From: Frankia sp. RB7
GTDB lineage: Bacteria; Pseudomonadota; Alphaproteobacteria; Rhizobiales; Xanthobacteraceae
Assembly (NCBI GenBank): GCA_030403585.1
Contig: JAUEPE010000037.1
Location: forward strand, 1 to 61,189
Reading direction: 5' to 3'
Length of the DNA: 61,189 nucleotides
The notes under the pieces are model-generated. The model searched no databases and was not told the origin of the DNA. It saw nothing but the letters and a program-made list of their open reading frames with translations. Positions within the stretch are counted from its first letter, which is position 1. Each line of letters begins with the position of its first letter. Made by a program: the position numbers and the translations under genes. Positions 43,113 to 52,470 of the stretch are shown one piece after another.

Positions 43113-43808
43113 TCAGCTCAACACGAGGTCGAGCACCGCGGTATAATGGCACGCCGCGCCGGCCAAGACAAAGCCGTGCCAGATCGCATTCTGGAAGCGC
43201 AACCGCCGCCAGGCGTGGAAGATCACGCCGAGGCTGTAGAGGATGCCGCCCGCCAGCACGAGGCCCAGCGCCAGCGCGGGCAACGCCTTGACCACGGGGC
43301 CATAGAGCATCACGCCGCTCCAGCCCATCGCGAGATAGATGCCGACGGCAACACGGTCGAACCGGCCGGGATAGCGAAGCTTCAGCACGATGCCGACGAT
43401 CGCGATGCACCAGACGCAGACCAGCAGCGCCAGCGCGAACACGCTGTCCTTCACTTCCAGGATGAACGGCGTGTAGGTGGCGGCGATCAGGAGATAGATC
43501 GCGGAATGGTCGAACCGCCGCAGCAGCCATTTGACCGGCGAGACCGGCCAGAGATTATAGGTCGCCGACAGCACCAGCATCGAGAGCAGGCCGGCGACGT
43601 AGATCGAGACGCCGACGATGTCGGTCGCATCGGCGTAGAGCACTGCCAGCACCACCAGCACCGTCGCGGCAATGATTCCGGCAAGGACACCGATCGCATG
43701 GACGATCCCGTCGGCGATCAGTTCGGCGCGGTCGTAGTGCCAGCCGACCACGTCGGCCGCGGCATGGACGGAATGAGAGGCGAGCTGTTTCAGTTGGAAG
43801 ACGGTCAT
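43113..43808 (-). CDS. Hemolysin III (TrhA/YqfA) family membrane protein
   Basis: 231 residues from the ATG at 43808 (four codons inside a longer reading). Seven transmembrane segments; family motifs HSVHA-type start, RAELIADGIVHAIGVL, FDHSAIYLLIAATYTPF, SGVMLYGPVVK and FHAWRRLRFQNAIWHGFVLAGAACHY. PAQR-like; roles in membrane energetics are suggested for the family. Confidence 0.85.
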   Translation of the reverse strand: MTVFQLKQLASHSVHAAADVVGWHYDRAELIADGIVHAIGVLAGIIAATVLVVLAVLYADATDIVGVSIYVAGLLSMLVLSATYNLWPVSPVKWLLRRFDHSAIYLLIAATYTPFILEVKDSVFALALLVCVWCIAIVGIVLKLRYPGRFDRVAVGIYLAMGWSGVMLYGPVVKALPALALGLVLAGGILYSLGVIFHAWRRLRFQNAIWHGFVLAGAACHYTAVLDLVLS

Positions 43809-43989
43809 GGCAATCCGCAAAGGCTTAGGACAATGTCTTCTTCTATGGGTGTTTCGGAACCGGCGCGTCGTTCAATCGGTTGATTTGCCGACAAAGGCGG
43901 TGGAAGTATGAAGCTTGATTTTCCCAACGCAATTGCCACTTTTGTGATCGGCTTCACTGTTCCGCCCGCCCGGGATCAATCATTTTCAT

Positions 43990-45459
43990 ATGGCATTCAG
44001 TTTCCAGGATATGGTCGAAGAGGCACGCCTGTCGGCCCGGGCGCTGATCGACTTTGGTGAACACTTCTTCAACCCGACGGTGCGGCTCGGCGTCACCGGC
44101 CTGTCGCGGGCCGGTAAGACCGTATTCATCACCGCGCTGATCCATGGGCTGACGCGCGGCGGCCGGTTTCCGGTGTTCGAGGCCTATGCCTCTGGGCGCA
44201 TCGCGCGGGCGCATCTGGCGCCGCAGCCGGACGACGCCGTGCCGCGCTTTTCTTACGAAAGTCATCTGCGCGCACTGATCGAGGAGCGGCGCTGGCCGAG
44301 CTCGACCGTGGATATCAGCGAGTTGCGTCTCGTCATCGACTATCAGCGCCCGAACGGCGCCGACCGCACGTTGACGCTCGACATCGTCGATTATCCCGGC
44401 GAATGGCTGCTCGACCTGCCGCTGCTGCAGAAGAGCTTTGAGCAATGGTCGGCAGAAAGCCTGGCGCTGTCGCGCGAAGCGCCGCGGTCGCATCTGGCCG
44501 CGGATTGGCACGCCCATCTCGCCACGCTCAAGCCCGACGCGCGCGAGGACGAGCAGGCCACGCTCACCGCCGCAAAGCTCTTCACCAGCTATTTGCGCGC
44601 CTGCCGCGACGAGCGGTTTGCGATGAGCCTGCTGCCGCCCGGCCGCTTCCTGATGCCCGGCAGTCTGGCCGACACGCCGGCGCTGACTTTTGCGCCGCTC
44701 GACGTGCCCATCGGCGGCCAGGCGCCGGAGGGATCGCTATGGGCGATGATGGTGCGCCGCTACGAGGCCTACAAGGACGTCGTGGTGCGGCCGTTCTTCA
44801 GGGATCATTTTGCCCGGCTCGATCGTCAGATTGTACTGGCCGATGCGCTTTCCGCGTTCAACTCCGGCCCCGAGGCATTGCACGATCTCGAGGCGGCGCT
44901 CACCGGCATTCTTGACTGCTTCAACATCGGCCGCAGCACGATCCTTTCCAGCCTGTTCCGGCCGCGCATCGACCGCATCCTGTTCGCGGCGACGAAGGCA
45001 GATCATCTGCATCATTCCAGTCACGACCGGCTCGAGGCCGTGCTGCGCCGCGCGGTGACCCGGGCGCTCGCGCGCGCGGAAGATACAGGCGCACAGATCG
45101 ACGTGGTCGCGCTCGCCGCCGTCCGCGCCACCCGGGAAGCCCAGGTCACCCGTGGCCGCGACAAATTGCCCTCGATCCTGGGCACGCCGGCCGCAGGCGA
45201 AAGCGCCAGCGGCGAGTTCTTTGATGGCAACACGGAGGTCGCGACTTTTCCGGGCGATCTGCCGCTGGACCCCGAACCGCTGTTCAACGGCACCGATGCA
45301 TTCCGCGGCCTCGCGACGGAGGCCGCCGAGACGAGCGATTTCCGCTTCCTACGCTTCCGTCCGCCAAAGCTCGAACGCGAAGGGACGGAACAGCCTGCAC
45401 TGCCCCACATCCGCCTCGACCGTGCCTTGCAGTTCCTGATCGGAGACAAGCTCGCATGA
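43990..45459 (+). CDS. ycjX: YcjX-family stress GTPase-like ATPase (DUF463)
   Basis: 489 residues. Walker A GLSRAGKT at about 37-44, LDIVDYPGEWLLDLPLL as switch/Walker B region, IDRILFAATKADHLHH. Known YcjX proteins are Ras-like P-loop proteins. It overlaps ycjF by 4 bases (ATGA), so the pair is translationally coupled, as in E. coli. Confidence 0.9.
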   Translation: MAFSFQDMVEEARLSARALIDFGEHFFNPTVRLGVTGLSRAGKTVFITALIHGLTRGGRFPVFEAYASGRIARAHLAPQPDDAVPRFSYESHLRALIEERRWPSSTVDISELRLVIDYQRPNGADRTLTLDIVDYPGEWLLDLPLLQKSFEQWSAESLALSREAPRSHLAADWHAHLATLKPDAREDEQATLTAAKLFTSYLRACRDERFAMSLLPPGRFLMPGSLADTPALTFAPLDVPIGGQAPEGSLWAMMVRRYEAYKDVVVRPFFRDHFARLDRQIVLADALSAFNSGPEALHDLEAALTGILDCFNIGRSTILSSLFRPRIDRILFAATKADHLHHSSHDRLEAVLRRAVTRALARAEDTGAQIDVVALAAVRATREAQVTRGRDKLPSILGTPAAGESASGEFFDGNTEVATFPGDLPLDPEPLFNGTDAFRGLATEAAETSDFRFLRFRPPKLEREGTEQPALPHIRLDRALQFLIGDKLA

Positions 45460-46490
45460 ACGACCGATCCCCGCCGCGGCGGCCGGCGACGTTCCGGCTG
45501 GACGATCCCAGCGTCGTCGTCGCCGAAGCCGACGAGACCAGCCGGCTCGGTCGCGCCACCATCCAGATCACGCCGGAGCCCGATCCGGCGACATTGCCGG
45601 TGCCGATCGAAACGGCGCTCCCCGCGCGACGCGGTTTTCCCTGGGGCGCGCTGTTCTGGTCCGGCGTCGCCGGGTTGACACTGCTCGGCACCGGGCTCGG
45701 CGTCCTGCGCCTGATCGAGGATCTGTTTGCGCGCAGCGAGAGCCTCGGCTTCGTCGGGCTTGCGCTCGCCTTCGTCACCACGCTTGCGCTCGCGGTGGTG
45801 ATCGGGCGCGAGGCGTTTGGCCTCGCACGGCTTGCGACGATCGAAAAGCTGCACCGGCGGGCCGCCGAGGTGCTCGCCAGCGACGATCGCAAGGGGAGCC
45901 GCGCCATCCTGCAGGATCTGATCGCGATTGCGCACCAGAACCCGCAGCTCGCCCGCGCCCGTGCCTCACTCGAAAGCCATTCCGGCGAGATCATCGACGG
46001 CGCCGACATGATCCGGCTCGCCGAGCGCGAGTTGATGTCGCCGCTGGATGCGGAGGCACGGCGGCTGGTGTCGGCGGCGGCGCAGCGGGTATCGATCGTC
46101 ACCGCCGTTTCGCCGCGCGCGCTGTTCGACGTGCTCTTCGTGTTCGTGGCCTCGCTGCGCCTGATCCGCCAGCTCGCCCGGCTCTATGGTGGCCGGCCCG
46201 GCGCGCTCGGCATGATCCGCCTGCTCCGCCACGTCATCGCCCACCTCGCCATCACCGGCGGCCTCGCCGCGAGCGACAGCCTGGTGCAGCAGATGCTCGG
46301 GCACGGGATTGCAGCAAAGCTGTCGCAGCGGCTCGGTGAAGGCATGCTGAACGGGCTGTTGACCGCGCGGCTGGGGTTGGCCGCGATCGATGTCACAAGG
46401 CCGCTGCCGTTCGCAGCGCTGCCGCCGCCGAAGCTGTCGGATCTGGCGACGGATTTATTGCGAAGGAAAGAGGAAGAGGAGCCGCGCTAG
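45456..46490 (+). CDS. ycjF: YcjF-family membrane protein (DUF697)
   Basis: 344 residues with two transmembrane segments (about 64-86 and 98-117) and the DUF697 C-terminal part: VSIVTAVSPRALFDVLFVFVASLRLIRQLARLYGGRPG ... ITGGLAASDSLVQQMLG. Partner of YcjX, coupled by a 4-base overlap. Convergent with the GT39-like gene by 4 bases. Confidence 0.9.
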   Translation: MNDRSPPRRPATFRLDDPSVVVAEADETSRLGRATIQITPEPDPATLPVPIETALPARRGFPWGALFWSGVAGLTLLGTGLGVLRLIEDLFARSESLGFVGLALAFVTTLALAVVIGREAFGLARLATIEKLHRRAAEVLASDDRKGSRAILQDLIAIAHQNPQLARARASLESHSGEIIDGADMIRLAERELMSPLDAEARRLVSAAAQRVSIVTAVSPRALFDVLFVFVASLRLIRQLARLYGGRPGALGMIRLLRHVIAHLAITGGLAASDSLVQQMLGHGIAAKLSQRLGEGMLNGLLTARLGLAAIDVTRPLPFAALPPPKLSDLATDLLRRKEEEEPR

Positions 46491-48121
46491 GCGAGCGAAC
46501 GCGCTTCAAATTCCCCAGCCAGCACCCGCCACTGGAACAGCGGCGAGTCCTTTGGCGGAGAAAGCTCCGGGGTCCAGCCGGTGAGCTTGTCGATTGTGTA
46601 GGTATCGATCAGGACACCGCGCCAGCGGCGTTCGACCTGCCCCAATGGCGTGCGCGTCGCGGGGATCTGCTCCCAAAGAGGCGAATGATCATCGGGCTGG
46701 CGACCGACATAGATCCCCGCCTGTCCCTTGATCCGGTCCATGCCGGGATCGCGGAAATCCTGGAAGCGGCCGCGCTCGTTGATTTCGACCACGGGGACCC
46801 GACCGCGGAACAGCCAGCGCATCATGGCATAGGTGCGGTAATCCGTGGTCGCGATCCAGGTCGCGCCGGTCTCATCCAGTGCGGCCTGTGCGCGCGCAGC
46901 GACCTGCTCGTAGCCGGCCTCGGCGCCGATCGGATCCATCCTCCCAAGGAAATTCCAGGGCGCCGCGACGTAATAGAAGAACACGATCACGACGAAGGCG
47001 ATCCCCGACACCAGCGCCGCCTTCATCCAGAAGATGCTCGACCGGATCATCCACGCCGAACAGCCGTCTTGCGGCATCATCGCGAGGTTCACCGCGGCGG
47101 CAGCGAAGCCGATCGGCCACATGAACATCGGCCAGGTGTCGCCCACCCTGAGCGTCAGTGACTTGAAGAAGAAATAGGCGAACGGCACCAGCACAGCGGT
47201 CGACAGCAGGATTGCAACCGGCTCGCGCCTGCGATAACCGCGCCACGCCGTCATCACGAGGCCCAGCAGCAACACGGGCAGCATGATGAAACCGACGAGA
47301 CCGAATTGCAGGCCGATAAAATCGCCGATGGTGCGCAGCGAGATGCCGTAATTGGCGGTGGCGCGCACGCCCTGGAAACGGAACGAGGCCCAGTCGTGCT
47401 GCGCGTTCCAGATCAGCACCGGCGAGAACACGACGACCGCGATCAGCACCGCGAGATAAGGATAGGGGCTGCGCAGCCAGCGCCAGCGCCAATCCGGCAC
47501 CAGCAGAAACGCGGCGACCGCAGGCGCGAACATGATGGCGGTGAATTTCGACAGCAGCGACAGGCCGGCGAACAGGCCGACCGCGAGCCACCAGCGTCCG
47601 TCGTCGCTCTGCGCGAGCCGCACCAACGACCACATCATCGCCACCGCAAACGGGATCATGGCGACGTCAGGGGCGACCTTTGCCATCAGCAGGCCGTAAT
47701 AGAGCGCGGCCTCCGGCATCAGCACCACAACCACGATCGCGCGCACATCATGGGTGAGGCGGCGGACGATGTCGGCAAGCAAAAGCTGCGTCACCAGCAT
47801 CGCGACGATGCCGCCGAAGCGGACCCCGAGCACGGTGTCGCCGAAGATCGCGGTGCCGAAGCGGATCAGCCAGGCGATGCCCGGGGGATGATCAAGGAAG
47901 CTCAGCGACGCCTCCTTCGACCAGGTCCAGTAATAGGCCTCGTCGGTGCGCAGCTCGATCGCGGAGGCATAGACGATGCGCAGCACCGTCATCGCGGCGA
48001 TCACCAGCGCGGCCACGACGAGCGGCCGGCGCGACGCGCCGTCGGGCTTCACGGTGATGTCGGGAGCGATCGTCACGGCCGCGCTTTTCCCTGAGTTGGG
48101 AGGGGGAGTCAATGTGGCCAC
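46487..48121 (-). CDS. GT39/ArnT-like glycosyltransferase
   Basis: 544 residues, about 10-12 transmembrane helices. Start GTG at 48121. Conserved acidic first-loop motif DEAYYWTW at 60-67 and SFLDHPPGIAW, typical for family 39 (PMT/ArnT) enzymes that use polyprenyl-phosphate sugars in the periplasm. The C-terminal 130 residues are periplasmic (ATWIATTDYRTYAMMRWL). Target unknown. Confidence 0.83.
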   Translation of the reverse strand: MATLTPPPNSGKSAAVTIAPDITVKPDGASRRPLVVAALVIAAMTVLRIVYASAIELRTDEAYYWTWSKEASLSFLDHPPGIAWLIRFGTAIFGDTVLGVRFGGIVAMLVTQLLLADIVRRLTHDVRAIVVVVLMPEAALYYGLLMAKVAPDVAMIPFAVAMMWSLVRLAQSDDGRWWLAVGLFAGLSLLSKFTAIMFAPAVAAFLLVPDWRWRWLRSPYPYLAVLIAVVVFSPVLIWNAQHDWASFRFQGVRATANYGISLRTIGDFIGLQFGLVGFIMLPVLLLGLVMTAWRGYRRREPVAILLSTAVLVPFAYFFFKSLTLRVGDTWPMFMWPIGFAAAAVNLAMMPQDGCSAWMIRSSIFWMKAALVSGIAFVVIVFFYYVAAPWNFLGRMDPIGAEAGYEQVAARAQAALDETGATWIATTDYRTYAMMRWLFRGRVPVVEINERGRFQDFRDPGMDRIKGQAGIYVGRQPDDHSPLWEQIPATRTPLGQVERRWRGVLIDTYTIDKLTGWTPELSPPKDSPLFQWRVLAGEFEARSLA

Positions 48122-48122
48122 C

Positions 48123-48180
48123 GTCGTCCCGGATCGGCGCGCGCTTAGTGCGCGCTTGTCCGGGACGATAGCGGAGGGAT
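48123..48180. repeat. Short palindromic repeat, family E
   Basis: CGTCGTCCCGGA ... TCCGGGACGAT pair around GCGCGCTTAGTGCGCGC. A hairpin within the promoter region of the divergent GT39 and cyclase genes. Only one copy. Confidence 0.6.
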
Positions 48181-48332
48181 GGACGCAACGGTGGGCACGG
48201 CGCAGGAGCGCCTTTGCCCACCGATACTTACCGTTACATAACCTTGTCGGTTATGTGATCCGGCAAGCCTCTCGCCCGCGGAATTTAACTCTCCGCTGGC
48301 TGTTCTCCTCAGTGAACTGATACAACCGAATC

Positions 48333-50066
48333 ATGGCCACCACCGCCCTTTCACGATTGCCCGAACTCATTCGCTCGACCAGCGCGCGGCAGGTGCGGCT
48401 GGTCTGCGGCGTCATCCTGTTCTCATACGTGGTCAGCCATTTCCTGAACCATGCGCTCGGCAACATCTCCGTCGATGCCATGCAGATCGGGGTCTATTAC
48501 CACACGAATTTCTGGCAGTTCCTGCCCGTCGCGATCGTGTTCTATGGCGCAGCGCTGATCCATATGGGGCTCGGCGTCTATGCGCTATTCCAGCGCCGCC
48601 AGTTCCGCTGGCGGACGATCGAGCCGTTGCAGCTCGTGCTGGGGCTGAGCATCCCCGCGCTGGTGATGGCGCATGTGATCGGTGTACGGCTCGGCCAGAC
48701 GCTGTACGGGCACGAGAAGCTCTATCCGCAGGAGCTCTATCTTTTCTTTGTCGCGTCCAGCCGGATCTGGACGATGACGATCCTGCTCGTCGTCGCCTGG
48801 GTGCACGGCTGCATCGGCATCTATTTCTGGCTGCGGCTGAAACCGTTCTTCATCCGCGCGGCGCCGTATTTGCTGGCGGCAGCCGTGCTGATCCCGACGC
48901 TGGCGCTGCTCGGCATCTACCAGGGTGGCCGCAGCGTCGCTGCCGAGAGCGAGGACGGCGAGTGGCGCACGCATAATCTCACGCAGCGCCAGGTCGGCAC
49001 GGTCGCGGAAGCCGATACGCTCGACCGCATCACCGGCGGCCTGACGATGGGTTACATCGGCCTGCTCGGGCTGGTGCTGCTCGGGCGCGGGGTACGCAGC
49101 TGGCGCGAGCGTCGCGGCGGCATGATCGCGCTGTCCTACGGCAACGGCAAGACGGTACGCGTGCCCAAGGGCCTCTCCGTGCTGGAAGCGAGCCTGCGCC
49201 ACAACGTGCCGCATGCCAGCGTCTGCGGCGGCCGCGCCCGCTGCTCGACCTGCCGCATCCGCATCATCGGCGACCATGGCACCTTGCCAGAGCCGTCACA
49301 GCGCGAGGCCTTCGTGCTGGCCCGCGTCGGCACCGCCGATCCCTCGATCCGCCTTGCCTGCCAGCTGCGGCCGAACGCCGACCTCTCCTTCTTCCAGCTG
49401 TTCATGCCGCACATGCTGTCGGCCAATTCGCATGCGTCCTCGCCTGCGAGAATCGGCCAGGAGCGCTATCTCGTCAGCCTGTTCGTGGACATGCGCGGCT
49501 CGACGCAATTGGCCGAGAAGCGGCTGCCGTTCGACACCGTCTTCATCGTCAATCGCTTCCTCGGCGCGGTGTCACAGGCCGTGATCGAGAATGGCGGCCA
49601 GCCGAACCAGTTCGTCGGCGACGGCATGCTGGCGCTGTTCGGCCTCACCTGCGATCCGCAAGACGCCTGCCGGCAGGCGCTGAAGGCGGTCGCCGCCATC
49701 GCGACCCATGTCGACGAGCTCAACGAGCTCTTGAGCCACGATCTGCGCCAGCCGATCCGCTTCGGCATCGGCGTCCACGGCGGCGAGGTCATCATCGGCG
49801 ACATCGGCTACCGCGACCACATTGTCTTCACCGCGCTCGGCGACGCCGTGAACGTCGCGGCCCGGCTTCAGGACATCACCAAGACGCTGGCCTGCGAGGC
49901 GATCGTCTCCGAGGAGGTCCGCCAGACCGCCGGCCTTCACGAGGATGCGCTGCCGCAGCAGGAGGTCGCGATCCGCGGCCGCGACGAGCCGATGGTGGTG
50001 CGCGTCATCACCGACACCAGGACATTGTCCGCCCTCATCGCCGGCGGCGAACGCGTCGCGGCCTGA
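48333..50066 (+). CDS. Class III adenylate cyclase with cytochrome-b-like membrane domain and [2Fe-2S] domain
   Basis: 577 residues. Six transmembrane segments (about 20-250) with histidines placed as in SdhC/FrdC cytochromes: His36 and His40, His77, His114, His158. Residues about 264-355 form a plant-type ferredoxin: Cys298-x5-Cys304-x2-Cys307 and Cys343. A class III cyclase domain follows (about 378-560): FVDMRGST with Asp386, NQFVGDGMLALFG with Asp430, ALGDAVNVAARLQ with Asn507 and Arg511. The purine-specifying Lys is Gln426. It stands alone. Inferred role: redox or quinone sensing coupled to cAMP. Confidence 0.83.
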   Translation: MATTALSRLPELIRSTSARQVRLVCGVILFSYVVSHFLNHALGNISVDAMQIGVYYHTNFWQFLPVAIVFYGAALIHMGLGVYALFQRRQFRWRTIEPLQLVLGLSIPALVMAHVIGVRLGQTLYGHEKLYPQELYLFFVASSRIWTMTILLVVAWVHGCIGIYFWLRLKPFFIRAAPYLLAAAVLIPTLALLGIYQGGRSVAAESEDGEWRTHNLTQRQVGTVAEADTLDRITGGLTMGYIGLLGLVLLGRGVRSWRERRGGMIALSYGNGKTVRVPKGLSVLEASLRHNVPHASVCGGRARCSTCRIRIIGDHGTLPEPSQREAFVLARVGTADPSIRLACQLRPNADLSFFQLFMPHMLSANSHASSPARIGQERYLVSLFVDMRGSTQLAEKRLPFDTVFIVNRFLGAVSQAVIENGGQPNQFVGDGMLALFGLTCDPQDACRQALKAVAAIATHVDELNELLSHDLRQPIRFGIGVHGGEVIIGDIGYRDHIVFTALGDAVNVAARLQDITKTLACEAIVSEEVRQTAGLHEDALPQQEVAIRGRDEPMVVRVITDTRTLSALIAGGERVAA

Positions 50067-50372
50067 GATTCGACCACGCGGGAAGTGGGCTCCCTCTCCC
50101 GCTTGCGGGAGAGGGTTGGGGAGAGGGTGTCTCCGCAATCGAGAACCCCCAAGAGGAGAGAACCCTCACCCGGCGCTCCGCGCCGACCTCTCCCGCAAGC
50201 AAGCGGGAGAGGTGAAGGAAGAATCATCGCCACGTAACACCGCGTTGCTGCAACGCAGCGGCATGGGCCTGCTGCGAAAGCACGAATTGACTTCATCTGA
50301 GTCGTTGCGACAGATGGGCGCAGGATCGCGGTGATGACCGCGGGCCAACGAAAAGCTCCGGGAGGAGACTAA
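50067..50372. other. Intergenic region cyclase-sorA
   Basis: About 300 bases, mostly the family B repeat at 50089-50214. The remaining 150 bases presumably hold the sorA promoter; no clear consensus seen. Confidence 0.45.
50089..50214. repeat. Dispersed inverted repeat, family B, copy 3
   Basis: GCTCCCTCTCCCGCTTGC at the left, GCAAGCAAGCGGGAGAGGTG at the right, with GGGTTGGGGAGAGGGT / AACCCTCACCC inside and a GGCGCTCCGCGCC hairpin. Nearly the same as 19821-19948. Confidence 0.85.
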
Positions 50373-51572
50373 ATGTTCGATCGACGCGACCTGCTCAAAG
50401 GAGCGGGCCTTGCCGCTATGGCGGCCACACTGAATTCCACCAGAGCGCTGGCACTCGACACCGTTACGCTGCCCTTCGCCAATGGCGAGCGGCCGCTGGT
50501 GAAATATCCGCAGAAGCGGCCGATGATCGGGCTGACCAGCCGGCCGCCGCAACTCGAGACGCCGTTCGCGGTGTTCAACGACGGCCCGATCACGCCAAAT
50601 AACGCGTTCTTCGTGCGCTATCACCTCGCCGGCCTCCCCTACGATCTCGATCCCGACAAGTTCACGCTCGAGATCAAGGGCAAGGTCGACAAGCCGCTGA
50701 AACTGTCGCTGAAGGACATCAGGAAGATGAAGGCGACCGAGATCGTCGCCGTCAACCAGTGCTCCGGCAACAGCCGCGGCCTCTTTGAGCCGCGCGTCGC
50801 CGGTGGCCAGCTCGCCAACGGCGCGATGGGCAATGCGCGCTGGCGCGGCGTGCCGCTGAAGGCAGTGCTGGAGATGGCGGGCGTGCAGGCCGGCGCCAAA
50901 CAGGTCGTATTCGGCGGCATGGATGGCCCGGTGAGCGACAAGACGCCCGACTTCGCCAAGGCGCTCGACCTTGCTCACGCCACCGACGGCGAAGTGATGC
51001 TGGCTTACGGCATGAACGGCGACGATTTGCCGTTCCTCAACGGCTTCCCGCTGCGCCTGGTCGTGCCCGGCTATTACGGCACCTACTGGGTCAAGCACCT
51101 CAACGAGATCACCGTCGTCGACAGCGTCTATGACGGCTTCTGGATGAAGTCGGCCTATCGCATTCCGGATACGCCGGACAATTCGATCGAGCCGGGGACC
51201 GCGCCGAAGGCGACGATCCCGATCAACCGCTTCACGATCCGCTCCTTCATCACCAGCATTCCCGACGGCGCCCAGTTGAAGGCGGGACGCACGACACTGC
51301 GCGGCATCGCCTTCGACGGCGGCAAGGGCATCAAGAACGTCTCGGTCTCCACCGATGGCGGCAAGACCTGGGCTCCCGCCAAGCTCGGCAAGGATCTCGG
51401 CAACTACTCATTCCGCGAATGGAAGCTGCCGGTGAAGCTTGCCGCGGGTCAGGTCGAACTCAAGGTGCGCGCCACCAGCAATTCGGGGGAGACCCAGCCA
51501 GAGACGCCGCGCTGGAACCCGGCGGGCTATTTGCGCAACGTCGTCGAAACCGTCCGCGTCAACGTGGCCTGA
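50373..51572 (+). CDS. sorA: Sulfite dehydrogenase molybdenum subunit SorA
   Basis: 399 residues. Tat signal MFDRRDLLKGAGLAAM (RR at 4-5). Mo-cofactor Cys130 in NQCSGNSRG, then RWRGVPLKAVLEMAG, VVPGYYGTYWVKHLNEI, and a C-terminal dimerisation domain (GGKGIKNVSVSTDGGKTWAPA). Oxidises sulfite to sulfate in the periplasm. Followed immediately by the cytochrome subunit. Confidence 0.87.
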   Translation: MFDRRDLLKGAGLAAMAATLNSTRALALDTVTLPFANGERPLVKYPQKRPMIGLTSRPPQLETPFAVFNDGPITPNNAFFVRYHLAGLPYDLDPDKFTLEIKGKVDKPLKLSLKDIRKMKATEIVAVNQCSGNSRGLFEPRVAGGQLANGAMGNARWRGVPLKAVLEMAGVQAGAKQVVFGGMDGPVSDKTPDFAKALDLAHATDGEVMLAYGMNGDDLPFLNGFPLRLVVPGYYGTYWVKHLNEITVVDSVYDGFWMKSAYRIPDTPDNSIEPGTAPKATIPINRFTIRSFITSIPDGAQLKAGRTTLRGIAFDGGKGIKNVSVSTDGGKTWAPAKLGKDLGNYSFREWKLPVKLAAGQVELKVRATSNSGETQPETPRWNPAGYLRNVVETVRVNVA

Positions 51573-51583
51573 GGAGCATTATC

Positions 51584-51892
51584 ATGCAGCGCACCGCTCT
51601 CCTCGCCATCACACTTGCTGTCGCCACCATGGTGGGTTCGGCGCTTGCCGCGCCGGTCAACTACAAGACGCCGGATGAAGTGGCGGCCTTCAAGCCCGGA
51701 CCCAATCTCGAGGCGGTTCAGAGCAATTGCGCCGCCTGCCACTCGTCCGACTACATCGCGACGCAGCCGCCGATGAAGGACAAGAAAGCGTTTTGGCAAG
51801 CCGAGGTGACCAAGATGATCAAGGTCTATGGCGCGCCGATCGACGATGCCGACGTCGGCAAGATCGTGGATTATCTGGCCGCGACTTATTGA
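51584..51892 (+). CDS. sorB: Sulfite dehydrogenase cytochrome c subunit SorB
   Basis: 102 residues from the ATG at 51584, GAGGAG upstream. Signal peptide 1-22 (ALAAP). CxxCH at 49-53 (CAACH), a probable axial Met in the PPMKDKKAFW region. Accepts electrons from SorA; 11 bases after its stop. Confidence 0.85.
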   Translation: MQRTALLAITLAVATMVGSALAAPVNYKTPDEVAAFKPGPNLEAVQSNCAACHSSDYIATQPPMKDKKAFWQAEVTKMIKVYGAPIDDADVGKIVDYLAATY

Positions 51893-52036
51893 CGGAGGGC
51901 GTACGGTGTTCGGGGCAATTGACCGCGAAACGGGCAAAATCGGTAAAAACGCCGCGAAGTTGAGCGAATTTCCGCAGAATGCCGATGTGGTTTGATCTAC
52001 CAAGCCCGCCACATTCCGCGTATCCTGTTAGGACCG

Positions 52037-52048
52037 AACCGGCCGGTT
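52037..52048. promoter_or_regulatory. Palindrome AACCGGCCGGTT upstream of the cold-shock gene
   Basis: A perfect 12-base palindrome 53 bases before the csp start. It may be an operator or a 5'-UTR hairpin that helps temperature control. Function unproven. Confidence 0.35.
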
Positions 52049-52100
52049 GGCGGGGACTGGCGGTTCGCGATCTCGGAGGAAGACCCGCGGAGAAGTCGTG

Positions 52101-52301
52101 ATGGCTAAAGGTACGGTCAAGTGGTTCAACCCGACGAAGGGTTATGGGTTTATCCAGCCAGCGTCGGGCGGCAAGGATGTGTTCGTGCATATCTCGGCAG
52201 TGCAGAAGGCCGGTCTGTCCTCCCTCAATGAGGGCCAGACGGTTGAGTATGAAGAGATCGCAAACCGGGGCAAGACCTCCGCAGAGAACCTCAAAGTATA
52301 A
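52101..52301 (+). CDS. Cold-shock protein, CspA family
   Basis: 66 residues. RNP1 KGYGFI and RNP2 VFVHI in a single cold-shock domain: MAKGTVKWFNPTKGYGFIQP. RNA chaperone. GGAGAAG upstream. A hairpin follows. Confidence 0.93.
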   Translation: MAKGTVKWFNPTKGYGFIQPASGGKDVFVHISAVQKAGLSSLNEGQTVEYEEIANRGKTSAENLKV

Positions 52302-52320
52302 GCCCACCAGCTTTTGCTGC

Positions 52321-52340
52321 CTCCCGGATTGATCCGGGAG
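52321..52340 (+). terminator. Hairpin after the cold-shock gene
   Basis: CTCCCGGAT, TG, ATCCGGGAG: a perfect 9-base stem 20 bases after the stop. No immediate T-tract, so a factor-dependent or processing stem is possible. Confidence 0.5.
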
Positions 52341-52470
52341 CCGGGCCAAGAAAATTTTAGAAAACGATCAGTGCATTCGACGACAGGCGTTGCGATTGCA
52401 CACGGAATACTATTTGCCCGTAGAGATCGCTAATCAGCGCCGCAGCAGTGACAATCGCGATCGCATTTCG

